Of a stretch of 64,000 bases of DNA, positions 43,487 through 53,781 are shown piece after piece. Every line of letters begins with the position of its first letter. The first letter of the stretch is position 1. The DNA lies in contig NC_087070.1 in assembly GCF_963678635.1 (NCBI RefSeq), positions 10,386,539 to 10,450,538 of the forward strand, in the 5' to 3' direction. A model generated the notes under the pieces. It made no database searches. It was not told the DNA's origin and saw nothing but the letters and a program-made list of their open reading frames with translations. Both the position numbers and the translations under genes were made by a program. Origin of the DNA: Symsagittifera roscoffensis (lineage: Eukaryota; Xenacoelomorpha; Acoela; Convolutidae).

Positions 43487-44257
43487 CTATCCACTCCCCT
43501 CGGCTATCAAGATCAAGAACGTATATACAATTTGTAGGGCGGGAGGCATGCTCGCGTACCCGGGGGACGTTGTGAATACCACTCTTGTCTTGGAACCAAA
43601 CCGCGAGGTAACTTTCTCCTGTACCTCATTCATCGCTGCAAACAACGTCTGGATAGCTTCCCAGATTCTCTTCGGCGCCGGTTCATCACCCTTGAGCTGC
43701 TCAAGAAACCCCGTCGCATGCAGGTGGTCATTCATTCCCGCAAACAGTAGTAGCTCGGGCTCGCAAGGCATCTCCGACTTTATTGCTACCACCAAGGTCA
43801 ACATCTGGTTCAGCTCAGCTCCTGGCAGTGAGTATATCAAAGTCTCTGGCCAGAACAACTTGGGAGACGTTCCCTCGAAGCCCGATCCCGCAACGATGAC
43901 CACCCTCGCAGCAGCTGGATTTGCTCTGTCGTAAACTGCCAAGGTCTTGGCCAATTGGGTGCTCCCGCAAGGTTTCCCGTATCTGGGACCGTCTGCCAAC
44001 CTCGTGCCTTCATAAGCAGCATCCGGCAGTTCCATTTCCCTTGGGTCCAACAGTTTGTCCACCACCCTCAACTGTGCTGGAGTTGCCAACCTAATTCTGG
44101 CAATGCTCGTTCGATGTTTGGGTGGCTCCACTATGAGTCCCGGACTCCCCAGCAACTTGAGAGGCCTGTAATTGATGGTCCCATGACCGATTTCGGGGGA
44201 ATCCCAGTCAGATACGCCAACCCCATGATTTTTGCTCTTGAGAAATGCGTCACGCAC
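43487..44257 (-). pseudogene. ORF3 second SGNH-like alpha/beta domain, copy B
   Basis: 256-codon frame. A beta-alpha-beta layout is suggested by ARVVIVAGSGFEG (strand plus Gly-rich loop), a helix with LNQMLTLVVAIKSEM, then ELLLFAGMNDHLH, which resembles the G-x-N-D block of SGNH hydrolases. A helix (WEAIQTLFAAMNEVQEKV) and strand RVVFTTSPGYASMPP follow. A clear GDS nucleophile is not visible, so it may be a catalytically changed partner of the first SGNH domain or another Rossmann-like fold. Deleted from copy A. Confidence 0.5.
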
Positions 44258-45274
44258 TGGTATCTACCCAAGTCTTCATGTGACACTCGCTCGAGACCCA
44301 AAGCTTCTGCCAGCTCTTGCCTGCACTCCAGATCTTCAAAGTCCAGCTCCTTTACCTTCTCCAGATATCTCGACCGACTGGTCTCAGCCGGCTTCTCCAC
44401 CCTCTTGCTCTCCACCACTACCACCGAGGATACTACCGAGGATACTACCGAACAATACCACCGAGGTGTTGATGACGTTGCCTCCTTGGCCTCCATGGGT
44501 GCGGCACCTGGTAATCTGGTCCGGCTGCTCCTCGAGCTGTCTCTAGAATCGGTCGTCGCTCCCAGGCGACTGGATAAGGTTCTCGAATTAAAGAAAGGCG
44601 GATTTGGAGGTGGCCCGAATGTGAATTGGGCCGTCTCCAGCAATTCTGCCTCCAACGCGCTTATGTAACTTTGGAAGACATCATTCAACCATTCCACTCT
44701 CCTAGGCCTGTCAAAGTGGATCCCGTCTGAGGATGCATCGTCGGGGAAAACAGATCGCTCCATCTGCTCGGCTACGTCCAGTAATCCAACGGGAAGGACA
44801 CTACTTTTGATGTATTTGCCTGATTATTTCGTTCAGGTTTCGCACCTTCGGGTTCATTTCCATCGCGTGTTGGTCCGCCTTCATGTTGTAGGGAATGATA
44901 CACACCGTGAGAATGGCAGAATCCATTTGAATCCGCAATTCCTCAAGTATGCAGCTCATCTTGTCATGTAGCTTCATCACCTTCCTGGACTCCCCCCTGG
45001 ACACGTCATTCGTCCCGATCATTAGAGTCACCGTATATACTCTCGCCATCCCTAGCACCTCAAGTGATGCCAATATCTGTGGCATCGCAGCTCCAGCGAA
45101 ACTCAAGATCCCCGTTTGCCAAGGTGATTGAATCCGGGTCAGCACCCGCAGCAGGCTGTCCCCTACGATTAGGTGGACCGCCCCTTCCGGCACACGTGGC
45201 TGCGTGAGGTATTCCACCCAAGCCGCGTCATGGAAACAATCCCTCCTGACTCTTTGTGCTGTGCTCCAATCCAT
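44131..45274 (-). pseudogene. SGNH/GDSL hydrolase-like domain, copy B (frameshifted)
   Basis: The frame 45274-44801 holds the nucleophile block LIVGDSLLRVL and the GTND block (MIGTNDVSRG). After a frameshift at about 44790, the frame 44763-44131 begins with the last catalytic block, SSDGIHFDRP (Asp-x-x-His). Together the copies show Ser, Asn and Asp/His conserved between A and B, so the enzyme was functional in their ancestor. The linker after it is Ser/Thr-rich and carries a short in-frame GAGGATACTACC-type repeat at 44426-44455. The frame upstream (45682-45314) is the same one, separated by a TAA. Confidence 0.75.
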
Positions 45275-45313
45275 GCGATTGTGCCTGTGGTATCTGCCTT
45301 CCGTGTTTTTCTT

Positions 45314-46418
45314 TTACCTTGAAATTACCACACTCCTGATAGGTTGCTCCCTCCACGTCAGGGTTAACTCCACTCTTGCCGGGCTCTCACGATTTCTTAG
45401 TTGTAGTCTCTCGTTCAATTCTTTCAGACGTGACGAGCTGCCGCTCACCTGACTGCTGCTCGGGGTTGAACTCGGGGTATACCCAGGCAGTGCGACGTCC
45501 ATCAATGGACGTATCGGTTGTGTCTCTAGGCCATGCAGGGAGGACGTTGTGTCAGTTGGTATCCATACCTCCAATCCCTCATTCATATGCTCCTGAGCCG
45601 CGCGGTCAACGTTGAATCGTCCCTTCGATCTGGGAGCTTTGTCCACCTCCATACGCGACTCTGGCCTTGAGCCGGTAGCCATTCGCTCCTTGGGCCTGGC
45701 TCCCTTCTGCGTATCGAGCTCGCGTTATCGTTGCTGGATTCTCTCATGTTCCGACTTCAGCTGCTCACAATTCGCGGCATTCTCTCGCACCCTTTGTTCT
45801 TGTAGATGCTCGCCGCGCTTGGTCCTTCTCGACGACCGCTTGATCTCTCTCCAGATTTGCTTGATCTCTCTCAAGCTTCGCTTGATCCCGGTCGAGGTTC
45901 GCTTTGTTCCTCTCCCGCTGAGTCCTCTCAAGTTCTCTCTTCAGAGTACTGAGGTCCGGATACGCTTCTGCCGTATGTTGCGCTCGCGTCATCGATGGCA
46001 TCTTACTCGTTCTCTGGCCCGTAGATCTTGCTGATGGTCTGATCGGTAGTGGGAACTCCCCTGCGCCATACTCGGTCTTGTTGCCCAAGCCAGGGTTCCT
46101 TGCCAAGTCGAATCCCCTTATTCCTCCATCCACATTCCAGGACGACCATCTGGTTTGCTCTTGGTTGGATATTCCATCAGTGGTGTAGCCGACCATTAGA
46201 GCCGCTTCTGTTGCAGACTCCCGGCATTCGCCGTGTTCTTCCAATTGGAGGATGGCGTTCAGCATCACTGCCATTCTCTCATCCACTTGGGTGTAATCCA
46301 GATCCCTCAGGCGTCTGTATAGCTCATCAAGTGTGGACCTTTTCAGAGCCGACGGCATGGACTTCCAGAATTGATCTGCCATTCCTATAATTTCTAGATG
46401 ATCTTGAGTATTAACCAA
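45314..46418 (-). pseudogene. ORF3 N-terminus: coiled coil, copy B
   Basis: Frame 46418-45765 starts MVNTQDHLEIIGMADQFWKSM. It has a helical block (LDELYRRLRDLDYTQVDERM), then a long coiled coil of repeated RDQAKLE units near 45930-45830. The next frame (45682-45314) encodes a Ser-rich linker leading to the SGNH domain. ATG at 46418 or the internal ATG at 46382 (MADQ) could be the start; the second is better conserved with copy A. Probably an oligomerising N-terminal arm of ORF3. Confidence 0.65.
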
Positions 46419-46560
46419 CTTGTGATTTACCTTGCAACTTGAGAACTACCTTAGCAACTTGAGAACTACCTTAGCAACTTGAGAACTACCTTACTAACTT
46501 GAGTATTAGCCTACCAACTTGAGTATTAGCGTACCAACTTGAGTACTTGAGAATTATCTT
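46401..46560 (-). repeat. 20-bp spacer minisatellite with CTCAAG core, copy B
   Basis: About seven units with an exact 20-bp period on the plus strand, ACTTGAGAACTACCTTAGCA and variants, from about 46401 to 46560. It lies just upstream of ORF3 and corresponds in position, but not in unit length, to the 26-bp repeat in copy A. Confidence 0.8.
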
Positions 46561-46932
46561 CTTGAAGCGTTGTTCAACTTGTGTGTTCGTTCAAGAACTT
46601 CTTTTCTTTCAATTGAGTGTAGTTGGGTAGTCAATTTTGACTTTACCAAATAAATCTGAAAATAACACTTGATCTTTAGACTAACATGCTATGTTTTTAA
46701 CCTAAAACCCCCCTGCCACTATAGTTAAAACCTTGTCCTTTTCGTTCTACTAAAATAGTTCAATTGGAAGTTTTCTAAAAGCATGCAGTTTCATTTTATG
46801 TTTAAGCACCATCAATCATTTAAAATTTAATTGTCATGCCAATCGCGTTTTAAGATCCTTTTACCTGTGCCGTGCCCCAATACCTAACTTGAGATCCCTT
46901 CATACCCAACTCGAGACCCCCACGTACCCGAC
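46561..46932 (-). promoter_or_regulatory. Pol-ORF3 spacer with splice-acceptor-like site
   Basis: Non-coding spacer between the macro module and ORF3. On the sense strand it holds GTTATTTTCAG, with the AG at 46657-46656, a pyrimidine-rich 3' splice-site match. The surrounding 35 nt are conserved in copy A (AG at 12562-12563). It could serve to express ORF3 from a spliced RNA. No promoter is evident. Confidence 0.5.
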
Positions 46933-47589
46933 TCAGGCGATGCTCAAGTAGTATATCTTGTGCAGATGTACCATTATCTCCGTTTCCGCGAAGACCACGT
47001 GTAGGATAGCGTATAATTCCCTTGGGCTCAACTTGCCCCTGTTTGGGTCATAGACCGGCATTGAGACCTCCGTTATCCTTCTTTCAATCATGAAGTCTCG
47101 TAGTCTTGTTAGTGCCAACATCACGTGTTCAGGATCGATCGTGTTCCTGTCATTGACCCTCGTCACTAGGAAGCACAGGTATTTTCCCGGGACTTGTGCT
47201 ACTGATGGTGGAAGCGCAGCCATTCCTCCCAGCCCCGGTCTCTGTCTAAACAGAAACTCCACGTTCTGGTATTCTCTCTTGAAGTCGGCCTCCAGTCTTG
47301 ATTTGAAACTCATGTCCGCCGTGATACAGATTGCGCTAGTCCTGTCTGACAGAATGAAGTCACTATCCGTTATCAGGATGTTTTCCGAGTATTCGTTTGG
47401 TATTTCAAACTTCGTTTTGAAATTCCGTCCTATGGTAGGCTCAGCCTCCTCCCCATCCAGTTCCAGTCCGCTCGTTTCTCTCACTTCCCTGAGTTTCTTT
47501 ATCATCAAATTTTCGGTGTGGGTAAGTCCTACCCCCACTCCACGGACAAAAATATTTATCGAAGTCCCCGTCGATGGTGCTGGGTTCAT
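46933..47589 (-). pseudogene. macro-domain-like module at the end of Pol, copy B
   Basis: 218 codons in the same frame as the integrase C-terminus; only a TGA (47629-47631) separates them. Residues 70-213 follow the macro-domain pattern of the OARD1/TARG1 type: ILITDSDFILSDRTSAICITADM, then FKREYQNVEFLFRQ, GGMAAL, a core strand GKYLCFLVTR, a helix with LALTRLRDFMIERRITEVSMP, and the final AETEIMVHL. Macro domains bind or hydrolyse ADP-ribose. The loop after SMP, Gly-rich (G-C-G) in active enzymes, reads VYDPNRGKL here, so activity is uncertain. Copy A has lost it with the rest of pol. A remote relative or a degenerate fold is possible. Confidence 0.6.
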
Positions 47590-47628
47590 GTTGTCTGGTG
47601 GAATCTTTAGCGGCCTGTCTGTTGCTGT

Positions 47629-48402
47629 TCAGCCGAAGAGGGGATTTTCCGTTTTCATGTGCTTTCCCGCTGATACGTCAACTTGTTGTATGCATTGTCC
47701 GTCGTCGCCTCCGTTCCTGACATCGCGCATCCATTCTAGTATCTTCAAGTTCGTATTCTCCCTCCTCTCTATCTCGCTCTGTTCCAAATCCGTCTCCCGC
47801 TCTGGTGTCGAGTGGTCTTCCTGTGGGTAGTGTTCATTATCAGTGATGATTTGCCATTCGTCATCAGCTGCTAGTTCGCCCACACTTAGTAGCTCTTTGC
47901 TTAGGTCATCGGGCTGTATCTTATCAATCAGGAAATCGTCTCCGTACCTGTTGTACCTCATGCCTGTCCGTTTGCGATTGCCACTCCTTGTCCCCGCTGG
48001 TATTGATAAGTCTGGTTCTGTCCACTTCGGCACCTCACCTTGCCCCGGATCGTTCCAGTCTTCTTCCACAAAAGATTCCGCTTCTGAGTCCGCTTCTATT
48101 TTTTCATTGTCATCCAAGCTCAAGTTCTCATTGCCATCATTTTTCTCTCTGGTGCCTCTTTCGTTCACTTCACATGCTGGCTCCACCAGTAGGTACTCAA
48201 GTCCCTCCATGTCCTTTGGTATACACCAGTCCTCTGGGGATGGAACATGAGGCCTCAGATTCTCATAATGTGCTGCTCGCCCAGTACTCAAGCGGTAGAA
48301 CCGTCCTTGTTGATGTACTTCTGTTATCATGAATGGTCCTCTCCATTTCTTGAGTAGTTTCTTTGTCCCTTTGGGCGGTATGACATTCTGGAAAACCCAC
48401 AC
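47629..48402 (-). pseudogene. integrase C-terminal domain and acidic tail, copy B
   Basis: 257 codons. The start, VFQNVIPP-GTKKLLKKWRGPFMITEVH...YRLSTGRAAHYENLRPH, is the GPF/GPY-type SH3-like DNA-binding module found at the C-terminus of Ty3 integrases. A long acidic linker (many Glu/Asp) and a basic patch RSGNRKRTGMRYNRYGDDF follow. The frame runs on into the macro module after a single stop. It overlaps the catalytic frame by a shift at about 48400. Confidence 0.8.
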
Positions 48403-49579
48403 GTACTGGCCTGTAATATCTTTTCAACATATTTCTTGCGCTGTCTCATTTGTGCTTGCGCAGTGTTCCTCCTGCATAGCTCCTTCAGTTCCTGCTGTCT
48501 CCTGATCGCTTCTTTCACGTAAGCTTGAGGCGACGTCCTCTTCCCTTCGTATTCTGGGTAAAAGAATGTCAAGGGCATTGCTCTCTCCCTGCCCGTCAAA
48601 ATCATGAAAGGACTGATGCCCGTTGTTGAGTGTTGCGTACTGTTGTACGCCCTTACGACTTGCGGCAGATATTTATCCCAGTCTGTCATGTATCTTGAGC
48701 AGTATACCGTCAGCATGTTCACCAACGTTCTATTCTGTCTCTCTACCAGCCCGTTGGTCTGAGGATGGTAAGTCGTTGAGTGTGCTTGAGCAATGTGTGA
48801 CCTCTTCATTAATTCTTTGGTCAAATCCCCCACAAAGGCCTTGCCGTTGTCTGACAGAAAAGTCATTGGACAACCATACCTCGATATCCAATGAGTTATC
48901 AGGTATCACAAGTCTCCTCTGCCGAGGCTGTTTGACACGGCACCGCTTCTGCCAACTTTGTGAAGTGGTCTATTATAACCAGTATCTGGTTATACCCCGA
49001 CTCCGTCATGCAGATCTTTTGATGGTCTATCTGCACCACTTCATTAAATTCTGAGCTTTCAACCGACTTGAGTGGGAATTTCATCTTCCTCGGGTCTTTT
49101 ACCTGCAGGCATGCCAGGCATGCATTCACCCATCTCTCGCAAGCTTTCCTCAATCCTGGCCAATCAAAACTGTGAAGTATTCTTTGTTGCACCTTGTCTA
49201 TCCCCTGGTGCGCCATCTGGTCGTGCGATCTGAATAACACCTCTGTCTGATACAATTGTGGTAATATGATGAGGTTGTGCTTATGTAATATCTTCTCCTC
49301 ATCTTTTCTCTTGCACGCTACCACCCCGTCAGCTGTGTGATAGAGTAAATCTTTCTTCTCTTTGTAGAACTGGCTCAAGATCTTGCAGCTGTCTTCCTCG
49401 AGTTTCCCTTTCTCCTTGGACCCCGTCCGGATCCATTTGGAGAGGTTACTTGTCAACTTGTCATTCTTTTGGGCTCTTATCAGGTCCGACAGCCTATATC
49501 TCGCTTTGACATGTTCCTTTAGTGCCATGATCTGTCCATTCATTTCCCCAGGGTTGTGGATGTCATCATTCAGCTTCAC
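48327..49579 (-). pseudogene. integrase zinc-binding and catalytic domains, copy B
   Basis: Two frames. 49579-48899 holds the H-x4-H...C-x2-C zinc site (HDQMAH...CLACLQVK) and the first catalytic Asp (VVQIDHQKI). 48866-48327 holds the second Asp in LSDNGKAFV and the Glu in NGLVERQNRT, exactly D-x35-E. A frameshift near 48880 separates them. This is a complete retroviral-type integrase in pieces; it would insert the element's cDNA into host DNA. Confidence 0.88.
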
Positions 49580-49593
49580 GCATATTATCCTCT

Positions 49594-51056
49594 TCAGATC
49601 TTCCTATCATCTTCCGGTACCAGATTCGCTCTGAAATTTGAGTTGCATGAAAGTTTCCTGAATGGTTTCCTCGAAACTGCAATTTTTCCAAATTTTTCAC
49701 CTCCTCGTACTTCTTGTACGTCCAAATTGTACGTTCCTGAGGATGGATCTGTTTGTAATTCCCTGTCGCGGTGTCTAATCTTCTCTTCCGCCAATATCAT
49801 GCATAGACTATCCTGATTGTCGCTGCTCTCATTCGAGTCCTCATCCCATAGTTCACACTCCCCGGACAAATTTCCTTCTTCAGTGTCCTCTTCCTCCTTG
49901 GACGTGGACCACTCCCCGGACTCTTGACCTAGTTCCAAGTATTCAGCTTCTTCTTTGAACGCCACTTTCTTTTTCCTAACCCGAGTCTGTTCAAGTATGT
50001 CGTCAGGGATTTTTTCAACCAGTGACTGCACGACTTCTTTCCCATCAGGGTTAGTCACCTTCGATGGGAAATCACTAACTATCTCGCTCCTTCGCAGTAT
50101 TGTGACCTCCGGTTCCTCCTTACCCTTTTCTTGGTTCACAGGTTTATCATCTGCTAGTTTCTCGAGTAACCTCATTAAGTCATCGTCTATTTGTGCATCT
50201 CCCGTTTCTACCTGGTTAAGATCATAGCCTTTTGCCTTGAGCGTCTCCCTCACAATCCTTGACTTGAGTATTATCCCTCTCGGCATCCCTCGATTCTTCT
50301 TTAATATTGTTTTCTCCGGAGTTTCTTTTGGTAATTCGGGGTGATCTTTTATCGGTTTGCCTGATTTGTCTAGCCATCTCGTGAGTGGAAGACTGTCGTA
50401 CGTTTCCTTGCCCATGAAGGAGAAGCCATCCTTGATCTCAGGTCTATCTGCCTCCCTCTGTTCTTGTCTCTCGTAGAACTCCGTCTTCTTACTCAAGCTG
50501 TCAGCATTTTGATGTTTGTCTCGTGTTCTGTGCTCAATTATCATGTTGTACCCATCCAGGCGAACTATCCACCTCCCAATGTAACTTTTGTCCATTGAGT
50601 ACGTCTTCAGCCAGCTTAGTGCCCTGTTGTCGACTCGCAGCTTGAATGTATCGCTGCCTAGGTATGCTCTATATTTCTCGACAAAGTAACCACCGCGAAC
50701 ATCTCTGCTTTCGGTGCCCCGTACTTCATCTCCGTGTCACTTAAGACTTTGCTCCCGTACGCTATTGGTCTTAAGAATGTCTTCCCTTTCCACTCTTGTT
50801 CTTGATGGAGAATTCCAGAAATCGCGACTACTGACGCGTCCTTATTCAACACGTAAATCTTTTTTTCCGTTGGCATCCCCAACACCGGTGCCTCGCACAA
50901 CTCTTTCTTTATTCTCTGGAATGATTCTTCTGCTGCGCTGTTCCACGTGAACTTCTTGCCTTTGTGTCTCATTAACTGTTGCCTCGGGTATACCTTGTCC
51001 GCATAGCCCTTGATGAATTCCCTGTAGTAGTTCGCAAAACCCACGAAACTCATCAA
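49594..51056 (-). pseudogene. RT thumb, RNase H and long acidic linker, copy B
   Basis: 51056-50658 covers the RT connection (FVGFANYYREFIKGYADKV) and the start of RNase H (NKDASVVAISGILHQEQ, first catalytic Asp context, then KVLSDTEMKYGAPKAEMFAVV). After a frameshift at about 50690, 50595-49594 continues RNase H (GRWIVRLDGYNMIIEHRTRDKHQNADSLSK). About 270 residues of charged linker, rich in Glu, Asp and Lys, lie between RNase H and integrase, longer than usual for Ty3 Pol. Confidence 0.8.
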
Positions 51057-51173
51057 CTGATGTTCCGTTTTTGGCTATTTCCAAGTTAGAACTGCTTCCA
51101 CTGCATCTGGATCCGGTCTGATGCCGTGCCTGTCCACCATTCTGCCCAAGTATTTTATCGAATCCTTGAGTAT

Positions 51174-51683
51174 CTAGCATTTTGACGGTTTGCACTTGAG
51201 CCCCGACCTCTTCATACATGCAAACACCTCGTCCAGTCGCTCGAAATGGTCTTCTAGTGTGGGCGTCGCTATCACCACGTCATCCACATAGCACATTATC
51301 AGATTGCCGTACTTCTTTGTCACTCCTATCAGTGCATGTGCCATCAATCGTTGAAATGTAACTGTGGCATTGCAAAGACCAAACGGCATCCGTTTCCATG
51401 GAAACAGCCCCAACTCGCAAGCGAACCCTGTTTTGTCACTGTCTTGCTTCCTCAGCGGGACTTGCCAGAATAGGCATCCTTCGCCGGGACTAGGTATGGG
51501 ATAGGCATCCTTCACCGGGACGGAGTTCAGATACCAAAAGTCACAGCAAAACCTCAATTGGTCGCCTTTCTTTTCAGCCATCACTACTCCACACGCCCAC
51601 GGTGACTTGGGTGGTTCTATCATGTCATACTCTAGTAATGTTTCTGTTTCTTTCCTACATGCCTCTGATTTGTGGGGGGTCAT
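51174..51683 (-). pseudogene. reverse transcriptase palm, motif A deleted, copy B
   Basis: 169 codons: RKETETLLEYDMIEPPKSPWACGVVM, LRFCCDFWYLNSV-VKDAYPIP, then WQVPLRKQD-DKTGFAC, FPWKRMPFGLCNATVTFQRLM and CYVDDVVIA (motif C). The segment that should carry the catalytic Asp of motif A (between YPIP and WQVPL) is missing. It is replaced by a 10-residue insert derived from a local duplication: ATAGGCATCCTTC-CCGGGAC occurs at 51470-51490 and 51501-51521. This RT cannot be active. Confidence 0.85.
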
Positions 51684-52326
51684 GCGCCTCGCCCCCTCCC
51701 TGTGTGGTACCGCATTCTCTTCAAGTTCTATTTCATGCTCAACAAAATTACAACACCCGATGTCTGCCTTATGTCTCGAATTAAACTTCCTCGTTCCGCT
51801 CTAGTACGTCCTTGATGGCCTCGAGCTGTTCGTCCGTCAACTTGCCCCTCAAAAGTTCGATCTCCGGCAGGACCGGTTTATCAATTTGCATTTCATCGAG
51901 TGTGGGCCGTTCCGGAAAGTTCGACTAGCTCGATAGCCCAGCGTCCGTCTCTGACTTAAGTGATTTCACAAGACCTGATGAACCTTTTGTTTTCTTCAAT
52001 CGTCTCAAGATACAAATTTTGTCCCTACGATTGGGACAATCAACAACTTCATTTTGTTTTGAATTTTCAGTCATTTCATAACGAGTTTTAACAGATAAAG
52101 CATATCCCAGCTTCCTCCCCCTCTGTATCGTGATGGGTATATCAAGAGTATTCAACAAGACACTGACGCAGAGACCGCTCTTGGTTATCGAGAAGGATCT
52201 TCCTAAAACAGCAGCACTTTGACTATTAGGATTCGGGACTATGCATACTTGCTTGTTGTCACTTAGTTCATTGTAATTTTTTATTCGCAAGCTTACGATT
52301 GCCGCGTCGTTCGCCTTTAGCCTCAC
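51684..52326 (-). pseudogene. protease-RT linker region, copy B
   Basis: Frame 52326-51925 encodes a beta-rich linker (NDAAIVSLRIKNYNELS, CIVPNPNS, LNTLDIPITIQRGRKLGYA) of the kind that follows the protease in Ty3 Pol. The rest to 51684 is frameshifted and leads into the RT N-terminus (HEIELEENAVPHREGARRM). Confidence 0.65.
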
Positions 52327-52398
52327 CTCCTACTCAAGAATACCGGTGCTTTATTTTTATTCGCTAATATTAAATTTACCGGTTTAATTGCGTCTCTC

Positions 52399-53781
52399 CT
52401 ATCCGGGTTTCTTATCCTGAGCATTGTTTAAATCAATTGTTACGTCGAAGTTCCTGATGAAGTCCCTGCCTAAAATGAATTGTTCAGACTCATCTAGGTT
52501 TTCTACTACAAGAAAGCTCATCCACAGATTGCGTTCCCCCAGATTTAGGGCTATTATTGGTGTTCTGCCTAGCACCCGCAGCGCCCCTTTGTTAGCAGCT
52601 GACAACCGTATTCTCGAGTCTATCAAGTCATCTTTGTTAAAGCCCATTCGCTTCCAAGTTCCGATTGGTATTACACTCAAGACCGCACCAGTATCGAGTA
52701 ACCCACGCAATTGAGTCTTCTTGCCACTTATGTCCAGCACATGTGCTGATACGTCTGCCTCTGTTCCAATGTGCATTGCATCTTCCTCCAGCATGGCACA
52801 GTGTCCAATCGATCTCACCTTTAATTCTTCTCTGCCTACGTAGATCTGTCCCACTAGATCTTCATCACATGTTATCATTGTTTTCGTGTAGATGTTTATC
52901 CCATCTATATTCAACATCACCTCATGTGGACCATAAGCTTCTGTATATCTGTTGTCCACACGGATTGACTTGCTGCCAACTCTCGTGAGTAGCGCCCTCA
53001 AGGCTCTAGATGTCGTCTGTGGGCTTATCGCACTCAAGTAGTCTGCGTATACGTCAATGTGCATTACTGTCTGGTCGCTGGGTTCACTTAAGTTCCTTGG
53101 CACTTCATGTCCACCTACAGTGATTATCGACACTATCCTGGCTCCGATTTTCGTTATGCCAAATGGCTTTCCTGTCACCATTTTCAGAGTGTTGCAATTT
53201 CCACTCTTTGTCGACCCTGCTACAGCTTCTGGCACTGGCACCGAGCAACTTAGCGTCTCGTTCAATCTCTGTCTGTCAATCTCTTGCTTCAACCGTTGCT
53301 CAATTTCCTTTGTTGCTAGGTCCTGTTTCACCTTCTTGATCGCCTCTGACGCCGCTTTCTCATAATTTATCTCTAGGGCGTTCTTAGCCGTGGCCTCTAT
53401 CGCATTGTTAGCCTGCGTTACCGCCTTCCTTGGCAGTTCCGTACTCGGTGCTTCTAAGTTATTTGCTTCAAACTCGGTTTGTCTATTTCGCTGATTCTGC
53501 ACCGCCGCTAACGCCAATTTATGTTTGGGGTGACTCTGGTTCTTGACCGCCTCCCAAAACAAAGGACAATCTATCCTAAAGTGCCCTTCCTGATTGCAGA
53601 AGAAGCATCTTGCACCTATCTTGCTGATTAAGCCATTATAGTACTCGTGTTCTTCCATCTGGCTCATGTCCTCCTCATCTGGTGCGTACCCCAGACTCTT
53701 CATGCCCTGCTTGTATGTTGTGCAATCTGCCACGTGATGATCAGCTGACCCGCAGTTCGCGCATGATCTACGTTTGTCCAT
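52399..53781 (-). CDS. nucleocapsid zinc knuckles and aspartic protease, copy B
   Basis: 460 codons from ATG 53781. Two CX2CX4HX4C zinc knuckles (CANCGSADHHVADC and CFFCNQEGHFRIDC) lie in the first 75 residues. Next is a helical charged linker, and a conserved beta-rich region (VTGKPFGITKIGARIVSIITVGGHEV). The retropepsin-like protease is at the end: active site LLDTGAVLSVIP and closing motif FILGRDFIRNFDVTID. The frame overlaps the capsid frame (54158-53700) in a different phase. Protease would process the polyprotein; the knuckles bind genomic RNA. Confidence 0.88.
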   Translation of the reverse strand: MDKRRSCANCGSADHHVADCTTYKQGMKSLGYAPDEEDMSQMEEHEYYNGLISKIGARCFFCNQEGHFRIDCPLFWEAVKNQSHPKHKLALAAVQNQRNRQTEFEANNLEAPSTELPRKAVTQANNAIEATAKNALEINYEKAASEAIKKVKQDLATKEIEQRLKQEIDRQRLNETLSCSVPVPEAVAGSTKSGNCNTLKMVTGKPFGITKIGARIVSIITVGGHEVPRNLSEPSDQTVMHIDVYADYLSAISPQTTSRALRALLTRVGSKSIRVDNRYTEAYGPHEVMLNIDGINIYTKTMITCDEDLVGQIYVGREELKVRSIGHCAMLEEDAMHIGTEADVSAHVLDISGKKTQLRGLLDTGAVLSVIPIGTWKRMGFNKDDLIDSRIRLSAANKGALRVLGRTPIIALNLGERNLWMSFLVVENLDESEQFILGRDFIRNFDVTIDLNNAQDKKPG

